Shown here: piece by piece, positions 19,516 to 28,390 of the stretch
Numbering within the stretch: position 1 is the stretch's first letter
How the letters are laid out: every line of letters begins with the position of its first letter
Assembly: GCA_030654695.1 (NCBI GenBank)
Contig: JAURWY010000008.1
Span: 20,630 to 84,629, forward strand
Length of the DNA: 64,000 bases
Direction of reading: 5' to 3'
Source of the DNA: Polaromonas sp.
GTDB lineage: Bacteria > Pseudomonadota > Gammaproteobacteria > Burkholderiales > Burkholderiaceae_C
Position numbers and translations under genes: made by a program
The notes under the pieces: generated by a model
What the model was told of the DNA's origin: nothing
The model's database searches: none
The model's input: the letters and a program-made list of their open reading frames with translations, nothing else

Positions 19516-19698
19516 ATGGCCGTCCAACAGAACAAAAAATCACCTTCCAAGCGCGGTATGCACCGCTCGCACAATGCCTTGAACGTTCCAGGCATTGCCG
19601 TGGAATCCACCACAGGCGAAATCCATTTGCGTCACCACATCAGCCCAACCGGCTTTTACCGTGGCCGCAAGGTTTTGAAAACCAAGTCAGAAGCGTAA
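19516..19698 (+). CDS. rpmF: 50S ribosomal protein L32
   Basis: 60 residues: [20 protein letters not shown] followed by a basic C-terminus ([14 protein letters not shown]). The full family length and sequence fit bL32. This form has lost the four-cysteine zinc site found in some bacteria (no Cys at all), which is common in proteobacteria. The 139-base gap after yceD probably holds a promoter; a SD (GGAGCGG) sits just before the ATG. It is followed by a terminator, then plsX. Confidence 0.97.
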   Translation: MAVQQNKKSPSKRGMHRSHNALNVPGIAVESTTGEIHLRHHISPTGFYRGRKVLKTKSEA

Positions 19699-19717
19699 TC
19701 CACGCTTCTAAAAACAG

Positions 19718-19749
19718 GCCCGCACTGATCCTGCGGGCTTTTGTTTTGC
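19718..19749 (+). terminator. Terminator after rpmF
   Basis: Stem GCCCGCA (19718-19724) / TGCGGGC (19732-19738) with a 7-base loop, followed by TTTTGTTTT. It lies 19 bases after the rpmF stop and separates the ribosomal gene from plsX; partial read-through would supply the fatty-acid genes. Confidence 0.85.
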
Positions 19750-19783
19750 TGCACACCCCTTTATTGATTGCACCGGTCTCACC

Positions 19784-20899
19784 ATGATCAGGATCGCTGT
19801 TGATGCCATGGGAGGGGATTTCGGTCCCTCGGTGACCGTACCAGCCAGTTTGGCTTTTCTTGACAATCATCCAGATTCGGTCGTTTTGATTGTGGGGCTG
19901 GGGACTGCGTTGTCAGCGCAGCAAAACTTTGCTGCCTTGCATTTACACCCGCGCTGCCATGTGGTTGCCGCCTCTGAAGTGGTCACGATGGATGACTCCA
20001 TTGAAGTGGCCTTGCGGCGCAAAAAAGATTCTTCCATGCGTGTGGCTGTGCAGCAGGTCAAAGATGCAGCTGCCGATGCTGCTGTGTCGGCTGGCAACAC
20101 CGGCGCTTTGATGGCGATTTCACGTTACGTGCTGAAAACGCTGGAAGGTATTGACCGCCCTGCCATCGCCACCCAACTTCCAAATGCCGCTGGCGGCGCC
20201 ACGACGGTGCTCGACTTGGGCGCTAACGTCGATTGCAGTGAGCATCACTTGTTGCAGTTCGCCGTGATGGGCTCAGCCTTGGTGTCTGCCGTCACAGGCG
20301 TGTTGGCGCCCAGCGTTGGCTTGCTCAATATCGGCGAAGAAGCTATCAAAGGCAGTGAAGTCATCAAAAAGGCCGGTGAATTGCTGCGATCTGCATCGCA
20401 ATCGGGGGACCTGAACTTTTTTGGCAACGTTGAAGGCAACGATATTTTCAAGGGCACGACTGATATCGTCGTGTGCGATGGTTTTGTCGGTAACGTCGCC
20501 CTGAAGGCCAGTGAAGGCTTGGCTGGCATGATCGGCGGCTTCATCAAGGCCGAGTTCTCTCGCAATATTTTCACCAAAATAGCGGCATTGGTGGCTTACC
20601 CAGTCTTATCTGCATTTAAAAAGCGGGTAGATCATCGTCGTTACAACGGCGCTGCTTTGCTCGGTCTGCGCGGCTTGGTGTTCAAAAGTCACGGTTCGGC
20701 AGATGCTTTCGCTTTTGAACGGGCGCTGAATCGAGCTTATGATGCAGCCCGTAACAACCTGCTGGGGAAAGTGAAAGAGCGAATCGCCCATGCCGCACCC
20801 TTGCTGGCCCATGCTGCAGCGGTGAGTCATGTCGATCCTGCAGCGCCTGCGCTATTGGCTGCTGCGGCTTCACTTCCGCTGCAGAACCCTGTCCACTGA
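19784..20899 (+). CDS. plsX: Phosphate acyltransferase PlsX
   Basis: Makes acyl-phosphate from acyl-ACP, the acyl donor for PlsY in phospholipid synthesis; a peripheral membrane enzyme. 371 residues starting [18 protein letters not shown], with [45 protein letters not shown] and [13 protein letters not shown], all PlsX signatures. The C-terminal 30 residues are Ala-rich and extend beyond the usual 340-350 length. It opens the plsX-fabH-fabD-fabG-acpP-fabF cluster, with fabH 30 bases downstream. Confidence 0.96.
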   Translation: MIRIAVDAMGGDFGPSVTVPASLAFLDNHPDSVVLIVGLGTALSAQQNFAALHLHPRCHVVAASEVVTMDDSIEVALRRKKDSSMRVAVQQVKDAAADAAVSAGNTGALMAISRYVLKTLEGIDRPAIATQLPNAAGGATTVLDLGANVDCSEHHLLQFAVMGSALVSAVTGVLAPSVGLLNIGEEAIKGSEVIKKAGELLRSASQSGDLNFFGNVEGNDIFKGTTDIVVCDGFVGNVALKASEGLAGMIGGFIKAEFSRNIFTKIAALVAYPVLSAFKKRVDHRRYNGAALLGLRGLVFKSHGSADAFAFERALNRAYDAARNNLLGKVKERIAHAAPLLAHAAAVSHVDPAAPALLAAAASLPLQNPVH

Positions 20900-20928
20900 C
20901 GATCCTTCGTCTCTCGAGCGAGTCCTGA

Positions 20929-21906
20929 ATGAGCCGTTTTTCCCGTATCACGGGCACGGGCAGTTATCTGCCCCCGCGCCGTCTGACCAATGCCGATCTG
21001 GCCACCGAACTTGCCGCCAAAGGCGTTGAGACTTCCGACGAATGGATCGTTGGACGCACCGGCATCCGGGCCCGCCACTTTGCTGACCCGGGCGTCTGCG
21101 TCAGCGATCTGGCCTTGCAAGCCTGCCGTCGTGCACTCGAAGCTGCTGGCCGCAACGCCAGCGAGATTGACCTCATCATCGTGGCAACGTCAACGCCCGA
21201 CATGGTATTCCCTTCGGCTGCCTGCATTTTGCAAAGCAAACTAGGCAATGTCGGCGCTGCGGCCTTCGATGTTCAGGCCGTCTGCAGTGGTTTCATTTAT
21301 GCGCTGACACTGGCCGACTCATTGATCAAGACCGGCACCGCAAGCAAGGCACTGGTGATTGGTGCGGAAGTGTTTTCTCGCATTCTTGATTTTTCAGACC
21401 GCACCACCTGCGTGCTGTTTGGTGATGGCGCTGGCGCCGTGGTGCTGGAGGCCTCTGATGTGCCCGGCATCTTGGCAACAGACATCCATGCCGATGGCAA
21501 ATATTCCAGCATTTTGTGTGTGCCCGGACACGTCTCCGGCGGTCAAGTCACGGGCAGCCCGCTGCTGACCATGGACGGCCAAGCGGTGTTCAAGTTGGCC
21601 GTGGGTGTGCTTGAAGACACCGCGCGTGCTGTTTTGGAGAAGGCTGGCAAAACCCAAGCCGATATTGACTGGCTGATACCGCATCAAGCGAATATTCGGA
21701 TCATGCAAAACACGGCTAAAAAGCTCAAGCTGGCCCCTGAAAAAATGATCGTCACGGTGGACCAGCATGGCAACACCTCAGCCGCGTCTATTCCGCTGGC
21801 TTTAGATGTGGCGGTGCGCAGCGGCAAAGTCCAGCAAGGTGACACGCTCTTGCTCGAGGGCGTTGGCGGTGGTTTCACTTGGGGCGCGGTGCTGCTCGAT
21901 TATTAA
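20929..21906 (+). CDS. fabH: 3-oxoacyl-ACP synthase III (KAS III)
   Basis: Starts fatty-acid synthesis by condensing acetyl-CoA with malonyl-ACP. 325 residues. Catalytic triad visible: Cys119 in [13 protein letters not shown], His in [12 protein letters not shown] and Asn in [10 protein letters not shown]. The N-terminus [15 protein letters not shown] and the C-terminal [11 protein letters not shown] are typical. It belongs to the plsX-fab operon; 64 untranslated bases separate it from the TTG start of fabD. Confidence 0.97.
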   Translation: MSRFSRITGTGSYLPPRRLTNADLATELAAKGVETSDEWIVGRTGIRARHFADPGVCVSDLALQACRRALEAAGRNASEIDLIIVATSTPDMVFPSAACILQSKLGNVGAAAFDVQAVCSGFIYALTLADSLIKTGTASKALVIGAEVFSRILDFSDRTTCVLFGDGAGAVVLEASDVPGILATDIHADGKYSSILCVPGHVSGGQVTGSPLLTMDGQAVFKLAVGVLEDTARAVLEKAGKTQADIDWLIPHQANIRIMQNTAKKLKLAPEKMIVTVDQHGNTSAASIPLALDVAVRSGKVQQGDTLLLEGVGGGFTWGAVLLDY

Positions 21907-21957
21907 GATGTACGCAGGCCGGCTGATCGTGTTCAGCTCTGGCTATGCAGAGAATTT

Positions 21958-21963
21958 GCGGAG
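21958..21963 (+). promoter_or_regulatory. Shine-Dalgarno that fixes the TTG start of fabD
   Basis: GCGGAG at 21958-21963 lies 7 bases before TTG 21971, the best-placed SD near the conserved MKPFAFIFPGQGSQ start. It supports TTG over the in-frame ATG at 21908. Confidence 0.65.
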
Positions 21964-21970
21964 ATTTTTT

Positions 21971-22933
21971 TTGAAACCATTTGCTTTTATTTTCCCCGGT
22001 CAGGGTTCCCAGTCGGTCGGCATGCTCGACGCATGGGGTGGTCACCCTGTAGTGGCTCAAACCTTGGCTGAAGCCTCAGATGCTTTGGGCCAAGACCTCT
22101 GTCTGCTGATCAAGCAAGGCCCTAAAGAAACATTGGCGCTGACCACCAACACGCAGCCCGTGATGCTGGTGGCTGCGGTGGCCGCCTACCGTGTCTGGTT
22201 GGCTGAAACAGGTGCGACTCCTGCCGCTGTGGCCGGCCATTCGCTTGGCGAATACTCTGCCTTGGTGGCGTCCGGTGTGTTGACCTTGATGCAAGCCACG
22301 CCGCTGGTGCGATTTCGCGCGCAAGCCATGCAAGATGCCGTGCCGGTTGGCGTCGGCGCGATGGCCGCTATTTTGGGCATGGATGCAGCTAAAGTGATTG
22401 AAGGTTGTGCGGAAGCCGTGCGCAGTTTTGGCCTGGGCACCGCTGAAGTGGTCGAGGCCGTCAATTTCAACGATGCCGGGCAGACCGTGATTGCCGGCAG
22501 CAAGGCCGCAGTCGACAAGGCCTGCGAAGTGCTCAAAGCCAACGGGGCCAAGCGCGCCTTGCCGCTGTCGGTGTCGGCGCCTTTTCACTCCAGCTTGATG
22601 AAGCCGGCGGCTGAAAAACTCAAAGAAAAACTCGCCACAATCGTCTTGGCTGCGCCGCAAATTCCGGTGATCAACAACATCGATGTGGCGGTCGAGACTG
22701 ATCCCGATAGGATTCGCGATGCGCTGTATCGGCAGGCTTTTGGCCCGGTGCGCTGGGTTGAGTGTGTGCAAGCCATCAAAGCCCGAGGCGTGCACACGCT
22801 GGTGGAATGCGGTCCCGGCAAGGTGCTGGCCGGCATGGTCAAGCGCATTGACGCCGAACTCACGGGCTCGGCACTTTTTGATCCTTCGAGCCTCACGGAT
22901 GTGAAGACTCTCTTAACGAACGAAGCAGCATGA
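21971..22933 (+). CDS. fabD: Malonyl-CoA:ACP transacylase
   Basis: Transfers malonyl from CoA to ACP for chain elongation. The protein reads KPFAFIFPGQGSQSVGML directly after a TTG codon at 21971, exactly where homologues start, and gives 320 residues. The nucleophile is in AVAGHSLGEYSAL, with RAQAMQDAVP and APFHSSLM (catalytic His) downstream. The in-frame ATG at 21908 would add 21 non-homologous residues. The stop overlaps fabG by ATGA. Confidence 0.95.
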   Translation: MKPFAFIFPGQGSQSVGMLDAWGGHPVVAQTLAEASDALGQDLCLLIKQGPKETLALTTNTQPVMLVAAVAAYRVWLAETGATPAAVAGHSLGEYSALVASGVLTLMQATPLVRFRAQAMQDAVPVGVGAMAAILGMDAAKVIEGCAEAVRSFGLGTAEVVEAVNFNDAGQTVIAGSKAAVDKACEVLKANGAKRALPLSVSAPFHSSLMKPAAEKLKEKLATIVLAAPQIPVINNIDVAVETDPDRIRDALYRQAFGPVRWVECVQAIKARGVHTLVECGPGKVLAGMVKRIDAELTGSALFDPSSLTDVKTLLTNEAA

Positions 22934-23676
22934 CTGACAAAAAATTAGAAGGCCATTTGGCGTTGGTCACCGGCGCCTCCCGCGGCATTGGCGCGGCCAT
23001 TGCGTTGGAACTCGCCAAGCGCGGCATGAAGGTCATCGGTACCGCCACCACCGATGAAGGTGCGGCCAAAATATCCAACACGCTGTCTGGCTTTCCGGGC
23101 TGCGCTGGCAAAAATCTGAACGTCACTGATGCACCCGCCATCGAAGCCTTGATCGACAGTTTGGTCAAGGAGCATGGCGGCTTGCAGGTGTTGGTCAACA
23201 ACGCCGGCATCACGCGTGACATGTTGGCCATGCGCCTGAAAGACGACGACTGGGATGCCGTGCTCGACACCAATCTCAAGGCTGTCTTTCGCATGAGCCG
23301 CGCCGTCATGCGCACCATGATGAAGCAGCGCTACGGCCGCATCATCAGTATCACCTCGGTGGTGGGCGCTTCTGGCAATGCTGGGCAAGCCAATTACGCA
23401 GCAGCCAAAGCGGGCGTCGCCGGCATGACCCGTGCGCTGGCTCGGGAGCTGGGCTCGCGCGGTATCACCGTGAATTGCATTGCACCTGGTTTTATTGAAA
23501 CCGACATGACGGCCAACCTGCCTGAAGAGCAACAAAAAGCCTTGCTAGGTCAGATCCCCTTGGGTCATCTTGGCAAGCCACAAGACATTGCACATGCGGT
23601 TGCGTTTGTGGCGAGCCCAGAGGCCAGCTACATCACCGGCCAAGAGATTCACATCAACGGCGGCATGTACATGTAA
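22930..23676 (+). CDS. fabG: 3-oxoacyl-ACP reductase
   Basis: NADPH-dependent reduction of 3-oxoacyl-ACP, a short-chain dehydrogenase. 248 residues with the cofactor motif TGASRGIG, NNAGITRD, catalytic Ser (SITSVVG), YAAAKAG (Tyr/Lys) and the C-terminal GQEIHINGGMYM. The start overlaps the fabD stop (ATGA). A 115-base structured gap follows before acpP. Confidence 0.97.
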   Translation: MTDKKLEGHLALVTGASRGIGAAIALELAKRGMKVIGTATTDEGAAKISNTLSGFPGCAGKNLNVTDAPAIEALIDSLVKEHGGLQVLVNNAGITRDMLAMRLKDDDWDAVLDTNLKAVFRMSRAVMRTMMKQRYGRIISITSVVGASGNAGQANYAAAKAGVAGMTRALARELGSRGITVNCIAPGFIETDMTANLPEEQQKALLGQIPLGHLGKPQDIAHAVAFVASPEASYITGQEIHINGGMYM

Positions 23677-23699
23677 GCTGGGTGTAAACCCTAAAAATC

Positions 23700-23753
23700 A
23701 GCCGGTTCGCATCCGTCCGGCAGGCCTGTCGAGATTAACGTCTCGAACCGGCT
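23700..23753 (+). repeat. Inverted repeat upstream of acpP
   Basis: AGCCGGTTCG (23700-23709) pairs perfectly with CGAACCGGCT (23744-23753). A second, overlapping stem CGAGA/TCTCG (23730-23745) competes for two of the same bases. No T-run follows, so it is not an obvious terminator. It lies 38-91 bases before the acpP start and could shape the acpP leader or protect a processed acpP mRNA end. Confidence 0.55.
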
Positions 23754-23755
23754 AA

Positions 23756-24031
<276 letters not shown>

Positions 24032-24055
24032 ACTGGCTTCCCCCCCCCCGACTTT

Positions 24056-24077
24056 AAAAGGCCGCTTGCGGCCTTTT
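24056..24077 (+). terminator. Terminator between acpP and fabF
   Basis: AAAAGGCCGC / GCGGCCTTTT, 10-bp perfect stem with a 2-base loop, followed by GAGTTTTTC. It comes 25 bases after the acpP stop and just before the fabF SD, so it will limit fabF expression relative to acpP. A run of ten C residues (24040-24049) lies directly upstream. Confidence 0.85.
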
Positions 24078-24100
24078 GAGTTTTTCTTGAGGATTTGCGC

Positions 24101-25345
24101 ATGAGCCGTCGTCGCGTCGTCGTGACAGGTCTGGGTTGCATCAGCCCGGTGGGTAACACCGTGGCTGACTCCTGGAACAGCCTGCTTGCCGGAACATCCG
24201 GTATTGATCAGATCACGCACTTTGATCCAAGCACTTTTTCCTGCAAATTTGCCGGTGAAGTCAAAGGCTTCAACATCACGGATTACATCCCTGAAAAAGA
24301 AGCCCGCCACATGGACCGCTTCATCCACCTCGGCATGGCAGCAGCCATGCAGGCGGTGGTTGATAGTGGCTTGCCAACGGGTGATGATCTGAGCTATGAA
24401 ATGGCCACACGCATCGGCTGCAACATCGGCTCGGGCATTGGCGGTTTGCCAATGATCGAGCAGACGCACACCGAGCTGATGAACAAAGGAGCACGGCGGA
24501 TTTCACCATTTTTTGTGCCGGCGTCCATCATCAACATGATCTCTGGTCATGTGTCCATCAAGTACGGCTTCAAGGGCCCCAATATCGCGGTCGTGACTGC
24601 TTGCACAACCGGTCTGCATGCCATTGGCCTGTCGGCACGGATGATCGAGTACGGCGATTGCGATGTGATGGTGGCTGGCGGCGCTGAGGCGACGATCTCA
24701 CCGCTGGGTTTGGGTGGCTTTGCTTCGGCCCGTGCGCTATCGACCCGCAATGACGATCCCAAAACCGCTTCGCGCCCGTGGGACAAAGACCGCGACGGTT
24801 TTGTGCTGGGCGAGGGCGGCGGCGTGCTGGTCCTTGAAGAGTACGAGCACGCCAAGGCTCGCGGTGCGAAAATTTACGCTGAGCTGACCGGTTTTGGCAT
24901 GAGCGGTGATGCTTATCACATGACCACGCCAGATGAAGACGGTCCACGCCGTTCGATGGTCATGGCACTGAAAAACGCTGGCGTCAATGCCGACGAAGTT
25001 CAGTACCTCAATGCGCATGGCACCTCGACGCCACTGGGTGACTTGAATGAAACCAACGCCATCAAGGCAGCCTTTGGCGAGCATGCCAAAAACTTGGTGG
25101 TGAGCTCGACCAAGTCCATGACGGGGCATTTGCTCGGTGGCGCTGGCGGTGTCGAATCAGTGTTCACTGTGTTGTCGCTGTATCACCAGAAAATTCCGCC
25201 GACCATCAACATCTTCAATCAAGATCCGGCTTGCGATCTTGATTACTGCGCCAATACAGCGCGGGACGCGAAGATCGATGTGGCTGTCAAAAACAACTTT
25301 GGTTTTGGCGGCACCAACGGCTCACTGGTGTTCAAGCGGGTTTGA
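24101..25345 (+). CDS. fabF: 3-oxoacyl-ACP synthase II (KAS II)
   Basis: Elongating condensing enzyme. 414 residues with the catalytic Cys in [11 protein letters not shown], His in [11 protein letters not shown] and His in [16 protein letters not shown] 24101 ([12 protein letters not shown]) is used: the GAGGA SD at 24088-24092 is correctly spaced for it and too close for the in-frame TTG at 24095. Last fab gene of the cluster; the next gene is a YgfX-like membrane protein 43 bases on. Confidence 0.97.
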   Translation: MSRRRVVVTGLGCISPVGNTVADSWNSLLAGTSGIDQITHFDPSTFSCKFAGEVKGFNITDYIPEKEARHMDRFIHLGMAAAMQAVVDSGLPTGDDLSYEMATRIGCNIGSGIGGLPMIEQTHTELMNKGARRISPFFVPASIINMISGHVSIKYGFKGPNIAVVTACTTGLHAIGLSARMIEYGDCDVMVAGGAEATISPLGLGGFASARALSTRNDDPKTASRPWDKDRDGFVLGEGGGVLVLEEYEHAKARGAKIYAELTGFGMSGDAYHMTTPDEDGPRRSMVMALKNAGVNADEVQYLNAHGTSTPLGDLNETNAIKAAFGEHAKNLVVSSTKSMTGHLLGGAGGVESVFTVLSLYHQKIPPTINIFNQDPACDLDYCANTARDAKIDVAVKNNFGFGGTNGSLVFKRV

Positions 25346-25388
25346 ATCCGCTTTATTCCAAGTTATTGCGGTCTGAGTTCATCTTCCC

Positions 25389-25925
25389 TTGAAACTGATC
25401 CTACACAGCGCCCCATCGGTTTTATATCCGTTGGGGCGTTCGCATTTTCTGGGTTGTTTATTGCTGGCTTGCTGGTTGATCACTGCTGGCGTCACGCTCT
25501 GGTGGTGGCTAGCGTCGGCGGTTGCCGACTGGCGGCCGCTGCTCGGCTGCGCGGCCTTGTTGATCGCCGCTTGGGTGATGGCGACGGGTTGGCGACGCGC
25601 GCCGGTAGGGCGCTTGCAGTGGGATGGTCAGCGCTGGCGTTGGGAGAGCGTGGTCTACCGCAGTGGAACGGCTTTGGAGCCGCCCGTGGTGGTGCTGGAT
25701 GTGCAGTTCGCGATCTTGCTCAGGCTCGACAACCAGGCCGGCGCCGTGTGGTGGTTGTGGGCTGAAAAGTCAGCACTGCCGGCCCGTTGGCTTGACTTGC
25801 GCCGGGCGGTGTATGCCAAGCACAGACCCGCAACTTTGCAGGACTCTGCTGCGGCAGACCGGGCTGTTGGCGAGCTAGCGGCTACAGTGAAGCACCCTTA
25901 TTCAACGCCTGCCCGACATCTTTGA
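25389..25925 (+). CDS. YgfX/CptA-like membrane protein
   Basis: 178 residues from a TTG start. Architecture: SAPSVLYPLGRS motif, two membrane helices (about 18-40 and 48-66) with a tryptophan-rich turn, then a cytosolic domain with GRLQWDGQRWRWE and, near the end, WWLWAEKSALPARWLDLRRAVY. This order and these motifs resemble E. coli YgfX/CptA (RLRWQGQEW... LWLAADSM... WRDLRRLL), which lies beside sdhE there and has been proposed as a toxin acting on cell division proteins. That function is not shown here. It is coupled to rpoE through TGATG. The start codon is the least secure part. Confidence 0.65.
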   Translation: MKLILHSAPSVLYPLGRSHFLGCLLLACWLITAGVTLWWWLASAVADWRPLLGCAALLIAAWVMATGWRRAPVGRLQWDGQRWRWESVVYRSGTALEPPVVVLDVQFAILLRLDNQAGAVWWLWAEKSALPARWLDLRRAVYAKHRPATLQDSAAADRAVGELAATVKHPYSTPARHL

Positions 25926-26557
25926 TGACTCCCGATAAGCCACCCACTTCCGTCAGCAGCGGCGACAGCGATGCCTTGTTGGTCGAACGGGCTGTGGCGG
26001 GTGATCAAAAAGCCTTCGAATTGCTGGTCATCAAATACGAGCGCCGTATTCAACGCCTGATTGGCCGCATGGTGCGCGATGTCGATTTGGTGGAAGACAT
26101 CGCCCAGGAAACGTTCATTCGGGTTTACCGTGCGCTGGCTCAGTTTCGGGGCGACGCCCAGTTCTACACGTGGCTGTATCGGATTGCCGTGAACACGGCT
26201 AAGAAGTTCTTGATGGACCTCAAGCGCAACCCGACGGTTTCGGAGAATTTCTTCAAATCAGCCGATGACGATGAAACTTCGCCGGTGGAAAACGAACTAA
26301 CAAGCCCTGAAACGCCTGAAGCTGTGCTGGCCAGCAAGGAAATCGCTGAAATGGTCAACGCTGCTATGGATGCTTTGCCAGAAGAGCTGCGGCAAGCCAT
26401 CACCCTGCGTGAGATTGAAGGCCTGACTTATGAAGAAATTGCCGACGCTATGAATTGCCCCATCGGAACTGTGCGGTCACGGATTTTCAGGGCCCGTGAA
26501 GCTATTTCATTGAAGATCAAACCCATGCTGGAGAACCAGTCGGGGAAACGTTGGTAA
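25925..26557 (+). CDS. rpoE: RNA polymerase sigma-E factor (ECF)
   Basis: Envelope stress sigma factor. 210 residues. Region 2: LVERAVAGDQKAFELLV through DLVEDIAQETFIRVYRAL and FYTWLYRIAVNTAKKFL; region 4: LPEELRQAITLREIEGLTYEEIADAM followed by GTVRSRIFRAREA. The start is ATG 25925; the TTG three bases earlier is not needed. It is followed by rseA and rseB, so it is under classical anti-sigma control. A matching promoter is found after degP (29952-29980). Confidence 0.97.
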   Translation: MTPDKPPTSVSSGDSDALLVERAVAGDQKAFELLVIKYERRIQRLIGRMVRDVDLVEDIAQETFIRVYRALAQFRGDAQFYTWLYRIAVNTAKKFLMDLKRNPTVSENFFKSADDDETSPVENELTSPETPEAVLASKEIAEMVNAAMDALPEELRQAITLREIEGLTYEEIADAMNCPIGTVRSRIFRAREAISLKIKPMLENQSGKRW

Positions 26558-26610
26558 ACGCTGTTCATTGTTGCTCATCAACCTGAAATCCTGAACCTTC
26601 TTCTCATCTT

Positions 26611-27237
26611 ATGAAGACCACTCTGTCCAATACCGTCATCGTCGACGACGATCGTATTTCAGCGCTGGCTGATGGCGAACTGCGTGGCGAGGCATTCACC
26701 CAGGCGCTGGCCTCCTGCGAGCGCGATCCAGCGTTGCTGGCCCGTTGGCATGACTATCACTTGATCGGGGATGTGTTGCGCTCGCCTGACTTGCTCGCAA
26801 CTCGCAGCGTGTCGCCATTTTTAACGCGTCTGCAAAGTCGGCTCGCCCACGAAGCTTTGCAGCCCGTTGCGCAGACGGGAGATTCGCCGCTGACGCCGGC
26901 CGCTCTCCCTGTGCCCTTGCATGCGGCAGCCAACGATGCCGTTTTTCGCTGGAAGGTGCTGGCCAGTGTGGCTTCCATGGCTGCCGTGGCCGTGATGGTC
27001 TGGACGTTGGCCTTACCAACCTCTTCGACCGGCTCACAACTCGCGCAAATCCCCGCATCAACCGATGCCGTGGTGGTGGCGTCACCGCAGGGCGCTATGT
27101 TGCGCGACGCCCAGCTGGAAGAATTGCTAGCAGCACACAAGCAAGTTGGCGGTAACTCTGCCCTGCAAATGCCATCCGGATTTTTGCGTAATGCCACTTT
27201 CCAAACCTCGTCAAATGTCTCCAATGCGCGTCGCTGA
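26611..27237 (+). CDS. rseA: Anti-sigma-E factor RseA
   Basis: 208 residues. The cytosolic RseA_N domain (RISALADGELRGEAFTQAL ... WHDYHLIGDVLRS) binds sigma-E; there is one membrane helix at about 115-135, and the remaining C-terminus is periplasmic, where RseB would bind. Cleavage by DegS/RseP in the membrane would release sigma-E. It lies 53 bases after rpoE, and its end overlaps the rseB start region. Confidence 0.92.
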   Translation: MKTTLSNTVIVDDDRISALADGELRGEAFTQALASCERDPALLARWHDYHLIGDVLRSPDLLATRSVSPFLTRLQSRLAHEALQPVAQTGDSPLTPAALPVPLHAAANDAVFRWKVLASVASMAAVAVMVWTLALPTSSTGSQLAQIPASTDAVVVASPQGAMLRDAQLEELLAAHKQVGGNSALQMPSGFLRNATFQTSSNVSNARR

Positions 27238-28279
27238 GCATCGCTGCTGGAGCGCGTTGCTTGGGCTTGCGCTGGGCTTGACCGTTGCTGCGGTCGCAAC
27301 GCCTGCTGCTGCCGTGCCACCTTCGGGGGCGGCGGTGCAAGCAGCGACTTCAGCCGCAAAGAACGCGGAGCCCGCCAACATCACCGATTGGCTCATGCGC
27401 ATGCACGAGGCTTCGCGCAAACGCTCGTATGTCGGCACCTTTGTGGTTTCGTCCGGGGCAGCCATGTCAAGTGCTCGGATCTGGCATGTCTGCCAAGGTG
27501 ACCAGCAGGTCGAACGGGTTGAAACGCTGACAGGCCCGCCGCGTTCGGTATACCGGCACAACGACCAAGTGCATACCTTCATGCCGGACATCAAGGTGAT
27601 GCTCAGTGAGCGGCGCGAATCTCTGGGTATGTTTCCTGATTTATTGAAGTCAGCGAACAGTAGCATCGCAGATTTTTACACCGCTAAAGCAATGGGTGTC
27701 GAGCGGGTCGCCGGGATTCAGACAGACGTGGTTGAACTGGTGCCCAAAGACACGCTGCGCTTTGCTTACCGAATTTGGGCCGAGGCAAAAAGTGGCTTGG
27801 TGCTCAAGCTGGAAACCTTGGCCGAAGACGGTCAGGTGCTGGAGCAAGCGGCATTTTCTGAACTTCAGTTGGACGTGCCTTTGAAAATGGCCAAGCTGCT
27901 GAAGATGATGGAGAAAACGGATGGCTATCGGGTTGAAAGACTTCAGCTGCAAAAAACCACCGCGCTCAAGGAAGGGTGGGTCCTAAAAACGCCTGTTCCG
28001 GGCTTCAAATCGGTGAGCTGCTACAGGCGTCCGACGTCAGACCGCACTGCACCGGACCGTGCGGGACCGGTGCAGTGGACTTTTTCTGACGGACTGGCAT
28101 CGGTCTCCCTGTTCATTGAAGTTTACGACGGGCGGCATCATCAGCAGTCGTCGAGCCTGTCGATTGGGGCGACCCAAACCATTGCCCGCCGCTTAGATGC
28201 GCATTGGGTCACAGTCATGGGCGAGGTGCCGTTGACGACCTTGCAATTATTTGTCGCCGGTCTTGAACGCCACCGCTAG
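27215..28279 (+). CDS. rseB: Periplasmic sigma-E regulator RseB (MucB)
   Basis: About 354 residues. Signal peptide WSALLGLALGLTVAAVATPAAA, then the MucB/RseB lipoprotein-carrier-like fold: WLMRMHEASRKRSYVGTFV, RVETLTGPPRSVYRHNDQV, then the C-terminal domain with GLASVSLFIEVYDGR. It protects RseA from proteolysis until envelope stress. Possible starts are 27191, 27215 and 27224, none with a strong SD; 27215 gives the most normal signal peptide. All overlap the end of rseA, implying coupled translation. Confidence 0.9.
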   Translation: MSPMRVAEHRCWSALLGLALGLTVAAVATPAAAVPPSGAAVQAATSAAKNAEPANITDWLMRMHEASRKRSYVGTFVVSSGAAMSSARIWHVCQGDQQVERVETLTGPPRSVYRHNDQVHTFMPDIKVMLSERRESLGMFPDLLKSANSSIADFYTAKAMGVERVAGIQTDVVELVPKDTLRFAYRIWAEAKSGLVLKLETLAEDGQVLEQAAFSELQLDVPLKMAKLLKMMEKTDGYRVERLQLQKTTALKEGWVLKTPVPGFKSVSCYRRPTSDRTAPDRAGPVQWTFSDGLASVSLFIEVYDGRHHQQSSSLSIGATQTIARRLDAHWVTVMGEVPLTTLQLFVAGLERHR

Positions 28280-28390
28280 TGTCTCCAAATAACGCCCATT
28301 GTTGATGTCCATTCTCGCCATGGCCGTTCACCGCTATGGTGGTTGGCGCATGTGTATTTTTCGTCACCTTGATTGTTTTCCTGAAAGCTC

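Noticed and set aside
25408..25438. CGCCCCA/TGGGGCG hairpin after fabF as a terminator
   Set aside because: The loop is 16 bases or more, no T-run follows, and it falls inside the conserved N-terminus of the YgfX-like gene.
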